Positions 22,216 through 33,836 of a stretch of 64,000 nucleotides of DNA are shown here, piece after piece (position 1 is the first letter of the stretch; each line of letters starts with the position of its first letter). The notes beneath the pieces are model-generated. The model saw only the letters and a list, made by a program, of their open reading frames with translations, ran no database searches and had not been told where the DNA came from. The DNA comes from Lithobates sylvaticus (Eukaryota; Chordata; Amphibia; Anura; Ranidae), in NCBI GenBank assembly GCA_028564925.1, contig CM053026.1, forward strand, positions 601,081,107 through 601,145,106, read 5' to 3'. Position numbers and translations under genes: made by a program.

Positions 22216-22385
22216 GAACTCACAGTACATATCTGGCCACAGATGTGAACCTCTGATGTGATTGGGAACCTATGATGTGTAGGAGGGCTTCTAACGTGAT
22301 GGTGGAACTTTTGATGTGATTGGGAATCTCTGATGTGATGGCAGAACCTCTGAAGTAATGGGGAACCTCTGATGTGAAGGAGGGC
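22216..22385. repeat. Degenerate ~22-bp tandem repeat
   Basis: About seven imperfect units around 'gaacctctgatgtgatgg'. Very similar units fill 39940-40440, inside a different element. Confidence 0.75.
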
Positions 22386-22790
22386 TTGTCACCTCCAACT
22401 CTGAAAAAAATCCACCGACCTCCTCTCTCCTTCTCCGCCTCCGACTAGCAGCAGAGAGAGACAGAGAGACCAGCCAGGCACACCAGAGCGATGAATCACC
22501 AGGATCCAGCCTGTGCCCACTGCTGCCCAGTCAGTGCCAGTGAGTCCTGACTCCCGGGGCCGCCGCCAACTACTCCCGCAGCTGCTACAGGGGAGCGGAG
22601 CACATTGCCTGGCCGACTTCTCCAGTCCAGTTCTCCTCCTCCCGCCCACGAGGGCCGCAAGTTTTGAGCCGCCACTGCACCAGACAAACTTCCAGGACCA
22701 GGTTAGTATTCATGTGGCAGCAAATATCATTCATGACAGTGATACAGCAACTTGCTGGCAAATTCTTGTTTAGTCACTATTCAATTATTA
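22386..22790. other. GC-rich segment of uncertain origin
   Basis: Contains a GC-rich block with a donor-like CCAGGTTAGT near 22698-22707, but no coding support. It follows the tandem array and hAT-type end and is most likely repeat interior. Confidence 0.3.
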
Positions 22791-23590
22791 ACCACTTAAA
22801 GCGGAGGTTCACACAAAAAAGGAACCTCCACTTTTCGGAACCCTCCCCCCCCTCCGTTGTCACATTTGGCACCTTTCAGGGGGGTGCAGATACCTGTATA
22901 ATACAGGTATTTGCACCCACTTCCGGGCATAGATACCCGCAGAATCTGCGGGTATCTACGCCACTTCCTGTCCCCCCCCCGCTATCTGCTGGGAAACACA
23001 AGGGTCCCAGAGACAGCAGGGACCATCCGTATCACGCATGCGCAGTAGGGAACCGGGACGTGAAGCCGCAAGGCTTCACTTCCTGAATCCCTTACCGAAG
23101 ATGGCGGCGGCAGCACCCAAGAGCCGAGTGACAGATCGGCTTTGAGTGCCGACATCGCGGGCGCCCTGGACAGATAAGTGTCCATATTTTAAAAGTCAGC
23201 AGCTGCAGTATTTGTAGCTGCTGACTTTTAAAAAAAAAAAAAAAATTGGGCGGAACTCCCACTTTAAGCCCCAGACCATTTTGCTGTACAAAGACCAGAG
23301 CACTTTTTGCGATTCGGCACTGCGTCGCTTTAACTGACAATTGCGTGGTCGTGCGATGTGGCTCCCAGACAAAATTGATGTCCTTTTTTTTCCCCACAAA
23401 TAGAGCTTTCTTTTTGTGGTATTTGATCACCTCTGCAGGTTTTTATTTTTTGCACTATAAACAAAAATAGAGAGACAATTTTGAAAAAACGCATTATTTT
23501 TTACTTTTTGCTATAATAAATATCCCCACAAATATATATAAAATTTTTTTTTTCCCTCAGTTTAGGCAGATATGTATTCATCTACATATT

Positions 23591-23627
<37 letters not shown>

Positions 23628-23631
23628 GCAA
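22788..23631 (+). mobile_element. CCACTT-family TTAA element interrupted by another element (copy C)
   Basis: The start 'ttaaccactta' at 22788-22798 resumes as 'agccccagaccattttgctg' at 23268 after a 464-bp insert. The remainder matches copy A up to the A-rich stretch near 23630, where copy D begins with TTAA. The 3' third is missing, so C is truncated against D. Confidence 0.75.
22800..23263. mobile_element. Nested TTAA-flanked element, 464 bp
   Basis: Inserted in copy C with TTAA on both sides (22796-22799 and 23264-23267). Ends are AGCGGAGGTTC and, from the right, AGTGGGAGTTC, matching at 8 of 11. The inside holds a hairpin pairing 'taaaagtcagcagct' with 'agctgctgactttta' near 23190-23232. 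No coding capacity. Younger than copy C because it interrupts it. Confidence 0.85.
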
Positions 23632-24627
23632 TTAACCACTTCAGCCCCGGACCAATTGGCAGCCAAAGGACCATGCCCCTTTTTGCAATTCGGCACTGCG
23701 TCGCTTTAACTAACAATTGCGCGGTCATGCGACGTGGCTCCAAAACAAGATTGGCGTCCTTTTTTTCCCACAAATAGAGCTTTCTTTTGGTGGTATTTGA
23801 TCGCCCCTGCGGTTTTTATTTTTTGCGCTATAAACAAAAATAGAGCGACAATTTTGAAAAAAAATGCAATATTTTTTACTTTTTGCTATAATAAATATCC
23901 CCAAAAAATATATAAAAAAACATTTTTTTTCCTCAGTTTAGGCCGATACGTATTCTTCTACATATTTTTGGTAAAAAAAAAAAAAATCGCAATTAGCGAT
24001 TATTGATTAGTTTGCGCAAAAGTTATAGCGTTTACAAAATAGGGGATAGTTTTATAGCATTTTTATTAATATTTTTTTTTTATTAGTAATGGCGGCGATC
24101 AGCGATTTTTATTGTGACTGCGACATTTTGGCGGACACATCGGACATTTTTGACACATTTTTGGGACATTTGTCATTTATACAGCAATCACTGCTATTTA
24201 AATAGCACTGATTCCTATGTAAATGACATTTGTAGTTAGGGGGTTAACCACTAGGGGGCGGGGAGGAGTCAGTGTGACGTGTTGTGTTTTTTTTTTTACA
24301 GTAGGGGGGCGTGGCTGTACGTCTGACGTCATTGATCGGCGTTCCCGATGACAGGGAACCGCCGATCACTGACAGTCAGTGTAGGAAGCGCGGGGAGAGG
24401 TTTGTTTACATAGACCTCTCCCCGTTCTTCAGCTCCGTAACCCGATCGCGGGATACCAGCGGCGATCGGGTCCGCTGGTCCCGCGGCCGTGGTCACGGAG
24501 CTCCCGACCGGGTCGCGCGCGCGCCCCCCGGGCAGGCAAATTAAAGGGGACGTACAGGTACGTGCTTTTGCCTGCCCGTGCCATTCTGTTGACGTATATC
24601 TACATGAGGCGGTCGGGAAGCGGTTAA
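23632..24627 (+). mobile_element. CCACTT-family TTAA element, full copy (copy D)
   Basis: TTAA-CCACTTCAGCCCCGGACC at the left, GGTCGGGAAGCGG-TTAA at the right. About 1 kb, collinear with copies A and F. The GC-rich 3' half contains 'gatcggcgttcccgatgaca' and inverted GATCGC motifs. The DIRS element starts directly after its terminal TTAA. Confidence 0.85.
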
Positions 24628-24661
24628 GGAAAATTGTTGCCCATACTTACCGTAATTTTCC

Positions 24662-24779
24662 TTTCCTGGATCCTCCCCATGTCAGCCTACTATGGGTCAG
24701 CTCCGCCCCCTCTGACCCCTCCAGGACCACCTTTTTTCTAGCCCATAAAGGGCGGCTGTCTGCCCACACCAGTGTTCAA
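24662..24779. repeat. DIRS 3' inverted terminal repeat (core)
   Basis: About 118 bp from the 'cctggatcctccccatgtc' block to 'cccacaccagtgttc', matching 30095-30210 in reverse complement with essentially one difference (ggatcctcc here, ggacctcc at the other end). Confidence 0.9.
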
Positions 24780-24826
24780 AAAATATTCGCCTCGCAACGG
24801 ATAAACTGGGTGGGAATCCTCCGGCT

Positions 24827-24918
24827 GACATGGGGAGGATCCAGGAAAGGAAAATTACGGTAAGTATGGGCAACAATTTTCCTTATTCCTGGACCTCCCC
24901 ATGTCAGCCTACTATGGG
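24827..24918. repeat. DIRS internal complementary region
   Basis: One arm (ctgacatggggaggatccag onwards to 'gggcaacaattttcc') is the complement of the element's outer 3' end (24628-24690). It is followed at once by 'ttcctggacctccccatgtc', which equals the outer 5' end read inwards. It therefore joins both ends as in a circle junction, the feature DIRS elements use as a template for completing their ends. Confidence 0.87.
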
Positions 24919-25079
24919 ATGTACCAAGCAACATTAAAAAGGGAGGAAAGACAAAAAATCAGCTAAAACCCTCAATGCAATGGTACTCAAACTTTTAATG
25001 GGCAACAGCCGCCGTAATAACCATAGAGCCAAATGTTTCCTCAGGTGGACAAGCCAAATTAAGCCTGTAATGCCTAATG

Positions 25080-26190
25080 AAAGGTGTTGGGCGCGCTCCA
25101 GCTTGCTGCTCTGCAAACTACCGCAGGGGCGACCCTTACGTATGCTGCCCAGGATGCCGCCATTCCCTTCATTGAATGTGCCCTGATCTCTGAAGGAGGA
25201 GGAAGGCCCCGCGTTCTGTATGCAATATGTATGGTCTTTGACAAATCCGGAAGACACAATTCTGGAAGTTGCCTGTATACCCTTTTAGGGCCCATTGGGA
25301 AAAACTACAGCTGATCGGCTTTTAGTCCATTCCAGGTAGGTTGAAACCGCAGAGGCCAGGTCTAACCTACTCCACTCATCAGCTGTATCCGCCGGAAAGG
25401 CTGGGAGAATGCCCTCCCAGTTCCTACGAAATTATATGGCAACCTTAGGTAGTAATAAATATTAAAAGAATTTCGCGCAATATGTAGCTAAAAATAAAGT
25501 GCAATAAAGAATGTTCCAGTCATATAAATACAATAACTATATTGTATACTTTATTGTGTATTTGTGAACACAGCACATTTTGCAGCAGAGCACTATTTAT
25601 TTATTTATTCTTTGACTATTTCACATACTCCAAGTAGCGCGAGGGGCACATATTCACATTACCCCTTAGGTAGTAAGCTTGGTATCGGCCTAAGGACTGT
25701 TTTGTCTGGGAGCACCAAACAATATGGTTCTTTAGATGAAAAGGCGCACAACACGGAGATTCTTCTGGCCGAGGCATCGGCTAGTACAAAACAAATAAAC
25801 TGTTAAAAGTAAAAATGAACAAGAGAAAGCTTGATCAAATGGAGGAACCAGCGATGTTCCCAAGACTAGTGTTAAGTCCTCTTTTGGAAAAAACTATTTC
25901 AATGGACGTCAAATTTCTATGGCTGCCCCTAAAAATTGGATCACCAACTGATGTAGAGCATATCTTGTACATGACATAGCCGACAAAGCGGGGATTTGAC
26001 CCTTCAGGGAATTATAAGCTAACCCTAAGAGACTACTCTGCAGAAATTTTAAAATGTTAGCTACCGAAGGAGATCTAAGGCCCCAAACCCTTTCCGTAGT
26101 ATTCCAGATCTGGTAATAGGTCACAATCGTGGACCACTTATGAGCCTGTAATAATGTCTCCACTATAATGCCCGAGAGACCCAAGCCAGC
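25080..26190 (-). pseudogene. DIRS tyrosine recombinase region (fossil)
   Basis: Minus-strand frames show a core-binding-like block (...SVANILKFLQSSLLGLAYNS and IPALSAM near 25950-26110) and, further downstream near 25085-25190, an IRAHSMKGMAASWA stretch typical of the C-terminal catalytic part of DIRS recombinases. It is interrupted by an unrelated insertion. Broken. Confidence 0.78.
25443..25676. mobile_element. 208-bp insertion in the DIRS element with 13-bp direct repeats
   Basis: The 13-mer ccttaggtagtaa occurs at 25443-25455 and again at 25664-25676, bracketing 208 bp that are unlike the DIRS coding sequence. A 13-bp duplication fits target-primed (LINE-driven) insertion of a SINE-like sequence. 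No A-tail is visible, so the class is uncertain. It must be younger than the DIRS insertion. Confidence 0.7.
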
Positions 26191-26559
26191 CCAAGCCTCC
26201 CTCTCACTTCCAAGTTATTAAACTTCATCCTCCTGCGGTTCGGGTGCCAGGCCCCACTCCGCAAAAGGAGATTTTGACAAGGAGGCAGTGGGATTGGTGA
26301 GCCCAACTTTATCCTGCAAAGCAAGATGGAACCACGGCTGCCTGAGTCAGTAAGGTAAGACTACTGTTGCTGTGATCCTTTCTCGCTGAAGCAGGATTTT
26401 GAGAGCCAATGGAAGCGGCAGGAACACATATACCAAGGGGAAATTCCAAGACCTGGACAGAGCACCCCGACCCAACGCCTGTGGATGCCAGGTCTGGGAG
26501 GAGAAGCAAGGCGGTTGGCACTTCTCCTCCAATGCCATAAGATCCATCGATTGAGGCCC

Positions 26560-26930
26560 CATTCTTTGTGATCCTCAAAGACTTGACTCAAGTGATCTGC
26601 TAAAACATTCCCAGGCTCTGGGAGATAAGATGAAGTAAGAGAGCCGAGATGCTTCTCTGCGCATAGGTAGATTGACATGCCACCTGAAGGAGAGGGCGAC
26701 TTCTTGTGCCCCCTTGATGAGTTGTTCAAAGACTCTTGACAGTACGACCTCTCAACATAGGTTGGAATGCTAAGAGAGCGCGTCTAACAGCATCCAATCC
26801 CAGGAAACTTGAACTCTTCACCCCACAAAAGTTCCATCGGCCTTGAACCTGCTGTCCCAGGCAGTGTGCCCCGCAGCCTGCCAGACTGGCATTGGCCGTC
26901 ACCACTATTGGTTCTGAGGCCTTCAATGGA
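26560..26930 (-). pseudogene. DIRS RNase H region (fossil)
   Basis: Translation on the minus strand includes VTANASLAGCGAHCLGQQVQ and LRGRTVKSL, then PGNVLADHLSQVFEDHKEW. These are the DIRS/retroelement RNase H blocks (TDAS...GWGA and ADxLSR types). Broken. Confidence 0.8.
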
Positions 26931-26999
26931 AGTCCGCGGGAAAGATTGCGATGTACTGACCACCAAACCAGGGACCAGATTCTTGGAATTGGCAGATAG

Positions 27000-27480
27000 A
27001 TTTTTCTGGAACAAGGAGTGACGATCCCACTGAAGAAGAAAGTTGCATTGAAACCTCCTTCTGCGCCACCTGACCCACGGGACTACTGGAACTGTGGCTG
27101 ATAGAACCCCCAGATACTGCATGCATTGCTTCACCATCATAGACGGCCTGGCTATCACTGCTTTTGTCTAAGACTGAATCTCCTGGACCTTCCTCTGAGG
27201 AAGAGAAACACCACCCTGATCCGTGTGGAATTGTACTGCCAAATACTCCAACATTTGGTTCGGATGCATCTGGCTCTTCCGAGAGTTGAAAAACCAACCG
27301 AAACAAGCTAGTGTTTTACAGGTGAAATTCACATGAAGTAGAAGGAGCTCATTTGACAGACCCAGAAGTAGCATGTCGTCTAGATAATGGAATATTTGCA
27401 CTCCCTTGACACTGAGAGTCGCGATGACAGCAGACAGTAGCTTCGAGAACATTCTCAAAGTCGTGCAGAGACCGAATGGG
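27000..27480 (-). pseudogene. DIRS reverse transcriptase region (fossil)
   Basis: Minus-strand translation shows MFSKLLSAVIATLSVKG followed by VQIFHYLDDMLLLGLSNE, the catalytic YxDD box in the YLDD form usual for DIRS, then CFGWFFNSRKSQMHPNQMLE, the block after the catalytic box. Broken. Confidence 0.88.
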
Positions 27481-27989
27481 AGACATTAAAATTGAAAATT
27501 AGAGCATTCCCCGGAAAATCTGAGAAATCGATGGAGAGATGCGTCTATGGAAACAAGAAGATACGCACCACCAGATCGATGGAAACCATCCAGTCTCCTG
27601 AGTCCAATGACTCAATTTTGAATCATGGTACCTTCATGTAAGAATTCCGAAACCCCCTGAAGCCTCTGGGACCAAAAACAGAGGGGAACATACTCCCTGA
27701 GTCTTGCTCCTACTCAAGAGGGTCAAGTGGAGACACCCTCAGAAGGACATATTTGAAGCCTTAGGAGCTTCGTTGGCCCTGGGCTTGGAAGGTTTCTGGA
27801 AGGTTGAACCGGCTTGCTTCCACTGTCTGAAAAACTGTCTGTAAGCACTGGCCTCTGAATCCTTCTTTGGATCTCTTGTTAAACCGAAAGGGCTGCTGTT
27901 GACATTTTCTCTACTGCAGGATTAGGCTAGATCTGCCACTGGCAACCCGCTGGATTGCTGATTCTAAGTCTTCCGGAATAGTAGCTTCC

Positions 27990-29340
27990 CGCCAAATGGA
28001 ACTTAACATAACTGTGCTTAGAAGCTTTATCAGCTGACCAATGCTTCAACCATAAAGCTATGTGGGCTGTGAAGGAATGAGCCAATATCTTTGCTTTCAT
28101 TGAACCAGCTCACTGACCTAGTCAACAGCCACTTCAGCCACAAAATCTAAAGCAGTCTTGAAAATTGCAAAAGAGAAGAAGAACTGCCACTTCCCAGATT
28201 TTCATCTGAACATCCATCCACCAGCTCCGCTACCCCCAGTCTAAGGCTGGATTCACACCCATGCATTCCTGTATTCCGCAGAGCTGCACCACAGAACACG
28301 TCCCCTAGGAGACCACAGTAAATAAATGGTACTGCAAAAAGCACCAAAATAAATAAATAAAAAACGCACAGGTGCGACTCCACATCAAGTGCTTCTGCCA
28401 CAGAAGTGAGCACTACCGCCGGCCTGCAGGCTGCTCCGGCCAAACTATACAACTTCCTTTTTTTTTTTTTCCTTTTATCAGGCCTGCATTTATTCTGTGG
28501 TTCATAGGATCCCTAAAGGTATCCGAATCCCCCAGCGGAAGTGGAATGTGGCAAGCGAATCTTCGCAATGAAGTATCCAACTTAGGCATACTGTCCCAAA
28601 GGTTACAGCCTCGATACTCTATTATGCACATTGAGCCCCTTCTCAGGCCCCGCCCACTCATCATCAAATACTTCTTTAATCTCAGAAATGAATGGGAAGG
28701 AAGGTAATGATCTCTTTAAATACGGGTAGTATCTCTGCTGTTTCTTTGGAGGTGACAACTGTCCCTGCCACTTCATCATATCCTTAACAGCCTCCACCAA
28801 GGGGGGAACCAGTGCGAAAAAAATCAAACGTATGCGATTCTGAGACCATCACAGCCTCAGATGGATCCGAATCGTTATTGACTTGAGTTAAAACGCAGTG
28901 AAAACACATGATCTGAATCTGCAGATGCTTAAAGATACAGCAGGATGAGCAGGATTCCTTGAAAGGCTGTTTAGCCCTTCCTTGACTGTGTCCTTAATGT
29001 AGGATTTAACCTGGCGTGCATTTGCAGCATTGTCCTGAGCCGCCTCCTTGAAGCAAGATACACAAACCTACTTTCCTCTGATGAGCTCAGCTGAGCAGGC
29101 CCAACAGGATCCTTCTTCTGCCTGGGCTGGCGATGAAGACTTGTCCAAAGAAGAGGATCTTCTTCTCTGTCTGCGCCCGGATATGCTCTTTCTAGAGGCT
29201 TTCTGATGTCTTGACCTCTCTTGGCTCCAATCCGAGCGACTAAAGTGAGGTAAGGGTGAGGGAGATCTGGAACACAGCGACAACAGGCGTCTATCCAGCT
29301 GCATGCGACTCTGCGATTTGTCATGTCCCGTCTCCTTTTT
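27990..29340 (-). pseudogene. DIRS gag-like region (fossil)
   Basis: Precedes the reverse transcriptase. Minus-strand frames carry basic, serine- and arginine-rich stretches and a CWACSAELIRGK block that could be part of a cysteine-containing motif. Assignment rests mainly on position. A segment near 28243 beginning 'aaggctggattcacac' looks like the start of an inserted short repeat. Broken. Confidence 0.5.
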
Positions 29341-30094
29341 ACTCCTTTGAGGCTGGAGTGCTGATTAGGAACCTCTTTGCGGGCATTTAGCGCGCATTGG
29401 ACCCTTCTCTCTGTAAAACAGAGGATGTGCTCTCTTTTTAAAAAAAATAAAAATAAATAACTAACTAACTACCAAATAAATAAAATAAAATAAACTTCTC
29501 CATCCGAATCTTCAGTGCTAAAGGCAGTTAGGCAAAACTCCAAGGATAATAAAAACAGTCCAGACCAGTAACACAGAAGTCAGGCTTACCAGAGCAGAGT
29601 AGTAGATTGATCAGCTGGAGACTGAGATTAGGCTAGAGGACACAGCCTGCTGCAAATCAGTAGTGATCCTTCTGGTGTTTTGCTAAGCAATCCAAGAGGA
29701 AGCTACCTCTGACCTCACCTGTTGAACTCTGAGCTTCCTGAAAGGAATACATGTGGAGGTGGTAGGTGGTGAACTGCAAGTCCCAGCGAGCCAAACCACT
29801 GCATGAATGCCAGCACCTGCCTAACGAAGGTGTATACAGTAATTTATACCGTTGTGACCTTGCCAGTAATACACAGTCATTTATACTGTACCATACAATC
29901 CCAGCACCACGGGAACCCACACTCCTCGGGAGATTTACAGCCCATCTGGGGGGGTCTTCTGATCCGGGAGAGGCTTAACCCGGACAGGATGGATGGTGGG
30001 TGGAGAAAAAAATAAATAAATACAGAAGAAAAATAAATATATGAATAACTAACTAAAATTAAACTTTAAAAGGCGTCCGGAGCGAGGACAAAAA

Positions 30095-30210
30095 AAGAAC
30101 ACTGGTGTGGGCAGACAGCCGCCCTTTATGGGCTAGAAAAAAGGTGGTCCTGGAGGGGTCAGAGGGGGCGGAGCTGACCCATAGTAGGCTGACATGGGGA
30201 GGTCCAGGAA
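30095..30210. repeat. DIRS 5' inverted terminal repeat
   Basis: Reverse complement of 24662-24779, carrying the ggacctcc variant at its outer end. Confidence 0.9.
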
Positions 30211-30865
30211 AAGCGTTTATTGATTGGTTTGTACAAAAGTTATAGCGTCTACAAAATAGGGGTTAGTTTTATGGCTTTTTTATTATTAATTTTTTTTTTT
30301 ACTAGTAATGGCGGAGATCTGCACTTTTTATAAGGACTGCGACATTATGGCGGACATGTCGGACAATTTTGACACATTTTTGGGACCATTGTCATTTTTA
30401 CAGAGATCGGTGCTATAAAACTGCACTGATTACTATAAAAATTACACTGGCAGTGAAGGGGTTAACCACTAGCTGATTAAGGAAGGGGTTAAGTGTGTCC
30501 TAGGGAGTGATTCTAACTGTGGGGGGAGGGGACTGTGTGTGACACATCACTGATCATAGCTCCCGATTACAGGGAGCTACAGTATGATCAGTGACAGTGT
30601 CACTAGGCAGAACGGGGAGATGCTTGTTTACATTAGCATCTCCCCATTCTTCAGCTCCATGAGGCGATTGCGGGTATCCCTGTGGACATCGAGACCCATG
30701 ATCCTACTCACGGAGCTCCCGGCATGGTTGCGCGCTCGCGCGCCACCGCCGGCTTGCACGTGACCACACAGTGGCAAATTCAAAGAGACGTACCTGGACG
30801 CCTATTTGCCCAGCCGTGCCATTCTGCCGACATAAATGTCCAGACGGCAGTCGGCAAGTGGTTAA
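30211..30865 (+). mobile_element. CCACTT-family TTAA element, 3' part only (copy E)
   Basis: Begins abruptly with 'aagcgtttattgattgg', which corresponds to the middle of copy A (about 3207), and runs to GTCGGCAAGTGG-TTAA (30862-30865). The missing 5' half is not found on the other side of the DIRS element, where the full copy D ends instead. Confidence 0.8.
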
Positions 30866-31141
30866 AATCTGCAGACGCTCCGCTTCTGTGATAGTGTGAT
30901 TACATCCTCTACATGTTTGTCTTATGTACATGTTCCTTTTTTGGTAAAAAAGTGTATTTTTATTACAAGGACAATATCACTAAAAGCCTTCTTAAAAGCC
31001 TTAGACCCTTAGGTGCACATTGCATACCACCTTTCTAAACTGGTTACCACTGTTTGCTTTTGTTTTTCAAAAAAATTGCAAAAAAAGTAACAAGAAACAT
31101 CTTCTTTTGGGCGGGGGGGTCCCTGAATGGCAGTTTGGAAA

Positions 31142-33780
31142 TGTGGTCACAGTCAGGGAAGGTGACAGTCAGGGAAGGTGACAGTCAGGGATGTGACAAG
31201 TAACAGTCAGGGAAGGTGACAAGTAACAGTCAGGGAAGGTGACAGATGACAATCAGGGAAGGTGACAATCGGGGAAGGTGACAGTCAGGGAAGGTGACAG
31301 TCAGGGAAGGTGAAAAGTAACAGTCAGGGAAAGTGACAGTCAGGGAAGGTGACAGTCAGGGATGTGACAAGTAACAGTCAGGGAAGGTGACAGTCAGGAA
31401 AGGTGACAGATGACAATCAGGGAAGGTGACAATCAGGGAAAGTGACAGTCAGGGAAGGTGACAGTCAGGGATGTCACAAGTAACAGTCAGGGAAGGTGAC
31501 AATCAGGGAAGGTGACAGATGACAGTCAGGGAAGGTGACAGTCAGGGAAGGTGACAGATGACAGTCAGGGAAGGTGACAGTCAGGGGAGGTGACAGTCAG
31601 GGAAGGTGACAGTCAGGGAAGGTGACAGATGACAATCAGGGAAGGTGACAATCGGGAAAGGTGACAGTCAGGGATGTGACAAGTAACAGTCAGGGAAGGT
31701 GACAGTCAGGGAAGGTGACAAGTAACAGTCAGGGAAGGTGACAGATGACAATCAGGGAAGGTGACAATCGGGGAAGGTGACAGTCAGGGATGTGACAAGT
31801 AACAGTCAGGGAAGGTGACAGTCAGGGATGTGACAGGTAACAGTCAGGGAAGGTGACAGATGACAATCAGGGAAGCTGGCAATCAGGGAAGGTGACAGTC
31901 AGGGAAGGTGACAGTCAGGGAAGGTTACAGATGACAGTCAGGGAAGGTGACAGATGACAATCAGGGAAGCTGGCAATCAGGGAAGGTGACAGTCAGGGAA
32001 GGTGACAGTCAGGGAAGGTTACAGATGACAGTCAGGGAAGGTGACAGTCAGGGATGTGACAAGTAACAGTCAGGGAAGGTGACAGTCAGGGAAGGTGACA
32101 GTCAGGGATGTCACAAGTAACAGTCAGGGAAGGTGACAATCAGGGAAGGTGACAGATGACAGTCAGGGAAGGTGACAGTCAGGGAAGGTGACAGATGACA
32201 GTCAGGGAAGGTGACAGTCAGGGGAGGTGACTGTCAGGGAAGGTGACAGTCAGGGATGTGACAAGTAACAGTCAGGGAAGGTGACAGTCAGGGATGTGAC
32301 AAGTAACAGTCAGGGAAGGTGACAGATGACAATCAGGGAAGCTGGCAATCAGGGAAGGTGACAGTCAGGGAAGGTGACAGTCAGGGAAGGTTACAGATGA
32401 CAGTCAGGGAAGGTGACAGATGACAATCAGGGAAGCTGGCAATCAGGGAAGGTGACAGTCAGGGAAGGTGACAGTCAGGGAAGGTTACAGATGACAGTCA
32501 GGGAAGGTGACAGTCAGGGATGTGACAAGTAACAGTCAGGGAAGGTGACAGTCAGGGAAGGTGACAGTCAGGGATGTCACAAGTAACAGTCAGGGAAGGT
32601 GACAATCAGGGAAGGTGACAGATGACAGTCAGGGAAGGTGACAGTCAGGGAAGGTGACAGATGACAGTCAGGGAAGGTGACAGTCAGGGGAGGTGACTGT
32701 CAGGGAAGGTGACAGTCAGGGATGTGACAAGTAACAGTCAGGGAAGGTGACAGTCAGGGAAGGTGACAGATGACAATCAGGGAAGGTGACAATCGGGGAA
32801 GGTGACAGTCAGGGAAGGTGACAGTCAGGGATGTGACAAGTAACAATCAGGGAAGGTGACAGATGACAATCAGGGAAGGTGACAATCAGGGAAAGTGACA
32901 ATCGGGGAAGGTGGCAGTCAGGGAAGGTGACAGTCAGGGATGTGACAAGTAACAGTCAGGGAAGGTGACAGATGACAATCAGGGAAGGTGACAATCGGGG
33001 AAGGTGACAGTCAGGGAAGGTGACAGTCAGGGATGTGACAAGTAACAGTCAGGGAAGGTGACAATCAGGGAAGGTGACAGATGACAGTCAGGGAAGGTGA
33101 CAGTCAGGGAAGGTGACAGATGACAGTCAGGGAAGGTGACAGTCAGGGAAGGTGACAGACACAGTCAAGGAAGGTGACAGTCAGGGATGTGACAAGTGAC
33201 AGTCAGGGAAGGTGACAGTCAGGGATGTGACAAGTAACAGTCAGGGAAGGTGACAGTCAGGGAAGGTAACAGTCAGGGAAGGTGACAGTCAGGGAAGGTG
33301 ACAGTCAGGGAAGGTGACAGTCAGGGAAGGTGACAGTCAGGGATGTGACAAGCAACAGTCAGGGAAGGTGACAGTCAGGGAAGGTGACAGACACAGTCAG
33401 GGAAGGTGACAGTCAGGGATGTGGCAAGTAACAGTCAGGGAAGGTGACAGTCAGGGAAGGTGACAGACACAGTCAGGGAAGGTGACAGTCAGGGATGTGG
33501 CAAGTAACAGTCAAGGAAGGTGACAGTCAGGGAAGGTGACAGTCAGGGATGTGACAAGTAACAGTCAGGGAAGGTGACAGTCAGGGAAGGTGACAGTCAG
33601 GGATGTGACAAGTAACAGTCAGGGAAGGTGACAGTCAGGGAAGGTGACAGTCAGGGAAGGTGACAGATGACAGTCAGGGAAGATGACAGTCAGGGAAGGT
33701 GACAGTCAGGGATGTGACAAGTAACAGTCAGGGAAGGTGACAGTCAGGAAAGGTGACAGTCATGGAAGGTGAGAGCAGTG
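31142..33780. repeat. 2.6-kb minisatellite, 16-bp unit
   Basis: Over 130 copies of a 16-bp unit, acagtcagggaaggtg, with recurring variants: gatgtgacaagta, an extra 'gatgac', 'aatcaggg', 'gctggcaa' and 'ggttacag'. Variant blocks recur at a fixed shift of 466 bp (gctggc at 31875 and 32341; ggggaggtgactg at 32221 and 32687), so a ~466-bp block was tandemly duplicated with about one visible difference. A smaller 94-bp shift also occurs (31875 and 31969). The array ends about 105 bp before the GUCY1A1 exon acceptor. Confidence 0.97.
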
Positions 33781-33836
33781 GAAGTTGCCTGTGAGAAGTG
33801 TGGAGGGTGGTCCTGTCCTCATGCAGTGTGCCCCCC

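Larger units (their letters stand above)
24628..30210 (-). mobile_element. DIRS tyrosine-recombinase retroelement fossil, 5.6 kb
   Basis: The element reads on the minus strand, 5' end at 30210. Parts in order are the 5' inverted terminal repeat, a gag-like region, a reverse transcriptase with a YLDD box, RNase H, a tyrosine recombinase, then an internal complementary region and the 3' inverted repeat. This is the DIRS plan (inverted instead of direct terminal repeats, recombinase instead of integrase). No target duplication is expected and none is seen. Coding regions are broken by several interruptions, so it is a fossil, but the nearly identical terminal repeats suggest moderate age. It carries a younger 208-bp insertion at 25456-25663. 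Confidence 0.88.

Noticed and set aside
22400-22710. GC-rich segment ending in a donor-like CCAGGTTAGT, considered as a GUCY1A1 5' UTR exon
   Set aside because: It lies between a tandem array and a TTAA element, has no acceptor or promoter evidence, and looks like repeat interior.
24850-24875. Strong donor-like 'acggtaagtat' considered as an exon end
   Set aside because: It is part of the DIRS end sequence and appears in inverted form at 24645, so it belongs to the element's terminal sequence.
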